From Sphingomonas hankookensis (GTDB lineage Bacteria; Pseudomonadota; Alphaproteobacteria; Sphingomonadales; Sphingomonadaceae): a stretch of DNA of 64,000 nucleotides. Within the stretch, counting starts at the first letter, position 1. The number at the start of each line of letters is the position of its first letter. Below, piece after piece: positions 61,901 through 64,000 of the stretch. Where the stretch lies: positions 2,289,501-2,353,500 of the forward strand of contig NZ_CP117025.1 of NCBI RefSeq assembly GCF_028551275.1, given 5' to 3'. Both the position numbers and the translations under genes were made by a program. Below the pieces are notes generated by a model. It searched no databases and was not told the origin of the DNA. It was given only the letters and a program-made list of their open reading frames with translations.

Positions 61901-64000
61901 CGGCGGGCAGCGCGGTCGCGGTGGCCGTGTTCGCGGCGGGCGACAGCGTCAGCACCGGCGGCTGGACGCTGGTCGTATAGCTGGCCTGGCCGGCAAAGGG
62001 CGCGCCGCTGCCGCTCGCGCTGTCGGTCGCGGTGATCGTATAGGTGAAGCTCCCGGCCGCGCTCGGCGTGCCCGACAGCGTGCCGTCGCTCGCCAGCGTC
62101 AGCCCGGTGGGCAGCGCGCCCGCCGTCACCGCGAAGCCATAAGGCGCGGTGCCGCCGCTGGCGGTGAGGCGCTGGCTATAGGCGATGCCGACCTGCGGCG
62201 TGGGCAGGGTGGCGGGGCTGAGCGCGATGGTCGGCGCGCCGATGGCGATGCTCTGCTGCACCGGGGTGGCGGGGTCGAAGCTGGTGTCGCCCGCCTGGCT
62301 GGCGGTGACGACGCAGGTGCCGACCTGGTCGAAGCGCACGCTGTTGCCCGTGATCGAGCAGATGGCGCGCGAGGCGGCATCGATGGCGATCGCCGGGGTC
62401 AGCCCCGAGCTGGCGGTCGCGGCGACCAGATAGGTACCGCCGACGATCGCGCCGGCGGGCGGGGTCGAGGTGAAGCGCACGGTCTGCGCCCCCCGCCCGA
62501 TCGTGATGGTGAAGGCCTGCGACTGGGCCACCGGCGGATTGCCGCCGGTCGAGTCCTCGGCGGTAACGGTGAAGGCAAACGCCCCCGCGCTGGTCGGCGT
62601 GCCCGCCAGCGTGCCGTCGGCCGCCAGCGTCAGTCCGGTGGGCAAGGCGCCCGCCGTCACCGCATAGCGATAGGGCGCGGTGCCGCCCGTCGTGCTGAGC
62701 GTGGCGGTATAGGCCGTGCCCACCGTCCCGCTCGCGGGCGGCGCGGCGATGGTCAGCGTCGGGTCACCGATCGTCACGGTCACCGTCGCGGGCGCGGAGG
62801 TGCTCACCCCGTTGCTGGCGGTGTAGGTGAAGCTGTCGGTGCCGCGCGCGCCGGCGGCCGGCGTATAGGTCAGGTTCGGCGCGGTGCCGCTGAGCGTACC
62901 CCGGGCCGGCGCGGCGGTGATCGCATAGCTCAGCGTGCGCGCGGGCGTGTTGGAATCGGTGCCCGCCAGGGTGATGCTGCGCGCGGTCTGAAACGCGGTC
63001 GACACGGCTTGCGCGCTCGCGGTCGGTGCGCCGACATAGGTGAAGCTGCCGGTCGTGGTGCCGGCGCCGGCGGCATTGGTGACCTGCACCGTCGCGGGGC
63101 CGGCGCTGCCCGCCGGGGTGATCGCCGTCAGGCTGGTCGCGCTGGCGATCGTCACGCCGGTCGCGGGCGTACCGCCGACCGTGACGGTGCTGCCGCTGGT
63201 GAAGTTGGTGCCGATGACGGTGATCGTCGTGCCGCCCGCCGTACCGCCCTCGGCCGGGGTCACGCCGCTGACCGTGGGAAGCGCGACGATGGTGAAGCTG
63301 TTGGTCGCGTTCGGCGAGACATTGCCCGCCGCGTCGGTCGCGGTGACCGACACCGTATTGGCCCCCAGCGGCAGATCGACCGCTGGCGCATAGCTGTACG
63401 TGCCGCCCGCCGTCGCGGGGGTCGTGCCGGCCGCCGCCCCGTTGATCCGGATCGTAAGGCTGGCATTGCTCTCCGCCGTGCCGGTGATCGCCGGCCGCCG
63501 GTTGGCCAGCGTCGCGCCATTGGCGGGCGCGGTGATGACCGGCGTGGCGGGCGCGACCGTGTCGATGATGAAGACATTGCTGCTCGAGGCCGGCGACGCC
63601 ACCCCCGATGCCGAGGCGACCGCATAGACGCTGTGCGATCCCTGGCCCAGCGCGCTCACCACGGGGTAGCTGAAATTGCCGCCCGAAACGGTCGCGTTAC
63701 CGTTAAGCGTGCCGTCGATGAAGATCTGGACGGTCGTGCCGCCCGCGGTGACGCCGGTCACGACCGGTGTCGCCGTATTGAGCGTCGATCCGTTGGCCGG
63801 GCTGGTCAGCACAGGCGCGGCCGGCGCAGGCGGCCCCGCCACGGTGATCGTCACCGTCGCGGCGCTGGAGGTCGCGAGACCGTTGGAGACGGTGAAGGTG
63901 AAGCTGTCCGCCCCGATATAATTGGCGGACGGCGTATAAGTGAGGTTGGGCAAGGTACCGCTCAGCGTGCCATGCGCCGGCGGGCTGCCGATAATAGCAT
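55917..64000 (-). CDS. Giant autotransporter-like adhesin with putative-Ig repeats (5' end outside window)
   Basis: At least 2690 residues are encoded; the frame is open to the window edge, so the N-terminus and signal are missing. From N to C: cadherin-like/Big_9 modules (GADSFTFTVSNG), an Ig-like module, an IPT/TIG domain (VSGVTPAEGGTAGGTTITVIGTNF), then many putative-Ig (He_PIG-type) repeats with GGTAPYSYAVTAGALPAGVTL, more cadherin-like modules and a C-terminal autotransporter beta-barrel (about the last 280 residues) ending in Phe (TITIRKQF). It would display a long elastic stalk on the cell surface for adhesion or biofilm. Ala, Thr and Gly dominate; Cys is almost absent. Confidence 0.88.
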   Translation of the reverse strand, partial: AIIGSPPAHGTLSGTLPNLTYTPSANYIGADSFTFTVSNGLATSSAATVTITVAGPPAPAAPVLTSPANGSTLNTATPVVTGVTAGGTTVQIFIDGTLNGNATVSGGNFSYPVVSALGQGSHSVYAVASASGVASPASSSNVFIIDTVAPATPVITAPANGATLANRRPAITGTAESNASLTIRINGAAAGTTPATAGGTYSYAPAVDLPLGANTVSVTATDAAGNVSPNATNSFTIVALPTVSGVTPAEGGTAGGTTITVIGTNFTSGSTVTVGGTPATGVTIASATSLTAITPAGSAGPATVQVTNAAGAGTTTGSFTYVGAPTASAQAVSTAFQTARSITLAGTDSNTPARTLSYAITAAPARGTLSGTAPNLTYTPAAGARGTDSFTYTASNGVSTSAPATVTVTIGDPTLTIAAPPASGTVGTAYTATLSTTGGTAPYRYAVTAGALPTGLTLAADGTLAGTPTSAGAFAFTVTAEDSTGGNPPVAQSQAFTITIGRGAQTVRFTSTPPAGAIVGGTYLVAATASSGLTPAIAIDAASRAICSITGNSVRFDQVGTCVVTASQAGDTSFDPATPVQQSIAIGAPTIALSPATLPTPQVGIAYSQRLTASGGTAPYGFAVTAGALPTGLTLASDGTLSGTPSAAGSFTYTITATDSASGSGAPFAGQASYTTSVQPPVLTLSPAANTATATALPAATGGTAYSQTITTSGGIAPYGYSVVGGALPPGLTLASGGVISGTPSAAGTFTVRLRATDSATTPFGVEGLYAITVAAPAIVVTPATLPSATVGQAYDQTVTASGAGTSYSYAVTAGALPPGVTLASDGRLTGTPGAGGSFAFTLTATNAAGFTGARAYTLSVTAPTLALSPASLPAGTSGVTYSATLSTSGGIAPYGYAVTAGALPAGVTLSSSGVLAGTPTQSGSFTFSVTATDSSTGSGPYSATRSYTLVIGAPALTLAPSTLANATVGAAYSQALTANGGTAPYSYAVTAGALPAGVTLGTNGTLSGTPTAGGSYSFTVTAADATTSGNGGPYTAARSYTLTVATATVALSPANLPAGVSGAAYSETLSATGGTAPYSYVVTAGALPTGVTLASNGTLAGTPTQSGSFTFSITATDSSTGSGPYSATRSYTLVIAVPALTLAPTTLTNATVGAAYSQALTASGGTAPYSYAVTAGALPAGVTLGTNGTLSGTPTAGGSYSFTVTATDATTRANGGPYTAARNYTLTVAVATVALSPANLPAGTSGAAYSETPSATGGTAPYSYTLTAGALPAGVTLSSSGSLSGTPTQSGSFTFSITATDSSTGSGPYSATRSYTLSIAAPALALAPASLANATVGAAYSQVLTASGGTAPYSYAVTAGALPAGVTLGTNGTLSGTPTAGGSYSFTVTATDATATGNGGPYTASRSYTLSVATATVAFGQASLPAGVSGKAFSETLSATGGTAPYSYVVTAGALPVGVTLASNGTLAGTPTQSGSFTFSITATDSSTGSGPYSATRSYTLSIAAPALALDPATLANATVGAAYSQALTASGGTAPYSYAVTAGALPAGVTLGTNGTLSGTPTAGGSYSFTVTATDATATGNGGPYMASRSYMLSVATATVAFSQASLPAGVSGTAFSETLSAIGGTAPYSYAVTGGTLPVGVTLASNGTLAGTPTQSGSFTFSITAIDSSTGSGPYSATRSYTLSIAAPALALDPATLANATVGAAYSQALTASGGTAPYSYAVTAGALPAGVTLGTNGTLSGTPTAGGSYGFTVTATDATASGNGGPYTAARGYTLFVAGARVAVGPASLPDGRYEAAYSQTLTASGGTAPYRYAVTDGALPAGVTLAADGTLSGTPSTFGRFAFTMTATDSSTGAGPYSGAKAYSLVIAAPDVPVAANVSLAVGYNAAATVVPLKVSGGAATGVAIATAPAHGTATVNGTAISYTPAAGYAGADSFTYTASNAGGASAPATVSITVAQPSLALTPATLPAGQEDVAYSQQLSTSGGTAPYAYAVTAGRLPAGVTLSTGGLLAGTPQESGRYTVTVTATDSSSGNGPSTAANAYTLEIALPAPPVARPGSAATGAATTAQNGAVAIDLSALVTGDYRQIRITTQPQHGTVSIDGGQQGVAETSPRITPPSQGLVAAARPQAATGSSPRITATYTPEPGYIGEDGFGYVAIGDGGTSNEARIAVTVTGSAPIAPAVKAGVANGQTQIVDLTGTAIGGPFVGAAILSVTPAEGVEATLVESGSVGDRRYQLRITPRGRFSGTATVRYTLTNAYGTSAPAVVSISVVQRADPSQDATVTGISAAQAEATRRFAQAQLDNFQRRNEQLHNGGAGSMARPMGISIAGGNSFGGRDPDPASSALDVAMLKSEHATEVMGRERAAGIIAIDGDGRTMPVAGLAAARSERGRMLPGDRAAPAGADTTDAIEGTGRPVGSTALWSGGAILLGTQDATRGRGKLTVSSGGLSSGADVKLSETLTVGVGGGYGGERTEVGRNQGRVDSSSWMGAIYGSLAPADGLFLDGVAGAGRLAFDTVRTVTGGNAVARGHRSGTMLFGSLTGGFDRTRDTHALSAYGRVDLLSADLNRYTETGVGTANLVFDRRNLTSLSGVLGLRGSFVTGRFVPRLRAEWRHEFRNGGVQALDYADLGGFTYAIRGDDWTRDNVSVELGTDYVFDNGWRIGLGLSGSLGQGSRYATETITIRKQF
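58650..61400. repeat. Five-unit tandem array with a 552-bp period inside the adhesin gene
   Basis: The string AGCGCCTGAC (one copy AGTACCTGGC) recurs at 58861, 59413, 59965, 60517 and 61069, each exactly 552 bases (184 codons) from the next. Each unit has two alternating Ig-like modules, type A (NATVGAAYSQ) and type B (LPAGVSG-AFSET/AYSET). The most C-terminal copies are nearly identical, showing recent duplication. The outer limits are approximate, because diverged units flank the array. Confidence 0.85.

Overview
The window looks like chromosome from a high-GC alphaproteobacterium of the Sphingomonas type. The support is inference from gene content: three TonB-dependent outer-membrane receptors (TBDRs), many sugar and aromatic catabolic enzymes, intergenic GC-rich palindromes and uniformly high GC. 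No rRNA, tRNA, integrase, transposase or CRISPR was seen.

Positions 1-24.6 kb: after the 3' end of a citrate lyase alpha-subunit gene comes what I read as one catabolic regulon for plant-type aromatic glycosides. On the minus strand a TBDR gene (7451-9769) is followed by an extradiol (VOC) dioxygenase, an alpha/beta hydrolase, a cyclase-family hydrolase and a fumarylacetoacetate-hydrolase-family protein, with tight spacing or ATGA overlaps, then three sugar phosphate isomerase/epimerase-type TIM barrels. A second minus-strand operon holds a luciferase-like monooxygenase, an FMN reductase, a GH3 beta-glucosidase and an NTF2/SnoaL-like protein. Divergent from it are a TetR regulator, a Tat-type gluconate-2-dehydrogenase-subunit-3 protein, a GMC oxidoreductase and a GPH sugar transporter. 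Further on, an MFS transporter, a fourth TIM barrel and a DUF6379-like protein form a minus-strand operon; the last two match the alpha and beta subunits of C-glycoside deglycosidases. A DHA2-type MFS exporter and an MBL-fold protein run divergently. Four promoters carry variants of one 20-bp palindrome, the probable TetR operator. The proposed logic is outer-membrane uptake, C3 oxidation of the glycoside, C-C (and O-) bond cleavage, aglycone hydroxylation and ring cleavage, and sugar processing by the TIM barrels.

Positions 24.7-36.9 kb: a TetR regulator lies divergent from an acyl-CoA synthetase, with a perfect inverted repeat between them. Next is a minus-strand operon of TBDR, GH1 beta-glycosidase, TetR and GH3 beta-glucosidase, with a second shared operator-like motif ahead of the TBDR and ahead of the GH3 gene. 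An M3 metallopeptidase and a small YqjD/ElaB-like membrane protein follow.

Positions 36.9-50.8 kb: a uronate/gluconate region. It holds a large TBDR, two paralogous secreted tandem beta-helix proteins of about 1000 residues, gluconokinase, a FadR-type GntR regulator, a GntP permease, an orphan LuxR-type HTH protein and mannonate dehydratase.

Positions 50.9-55.9 kb: a histidine kinase and an NtrC-like regulator with a degenerate AAA+ domain, divergent from an FtsX/MacB-type permease. Positions 55.9-64 kb: most of a giant autotransporter-like adhesin, open at the window edge, with putative-Ig repeats that include an exact 552-bp-period array of five units.
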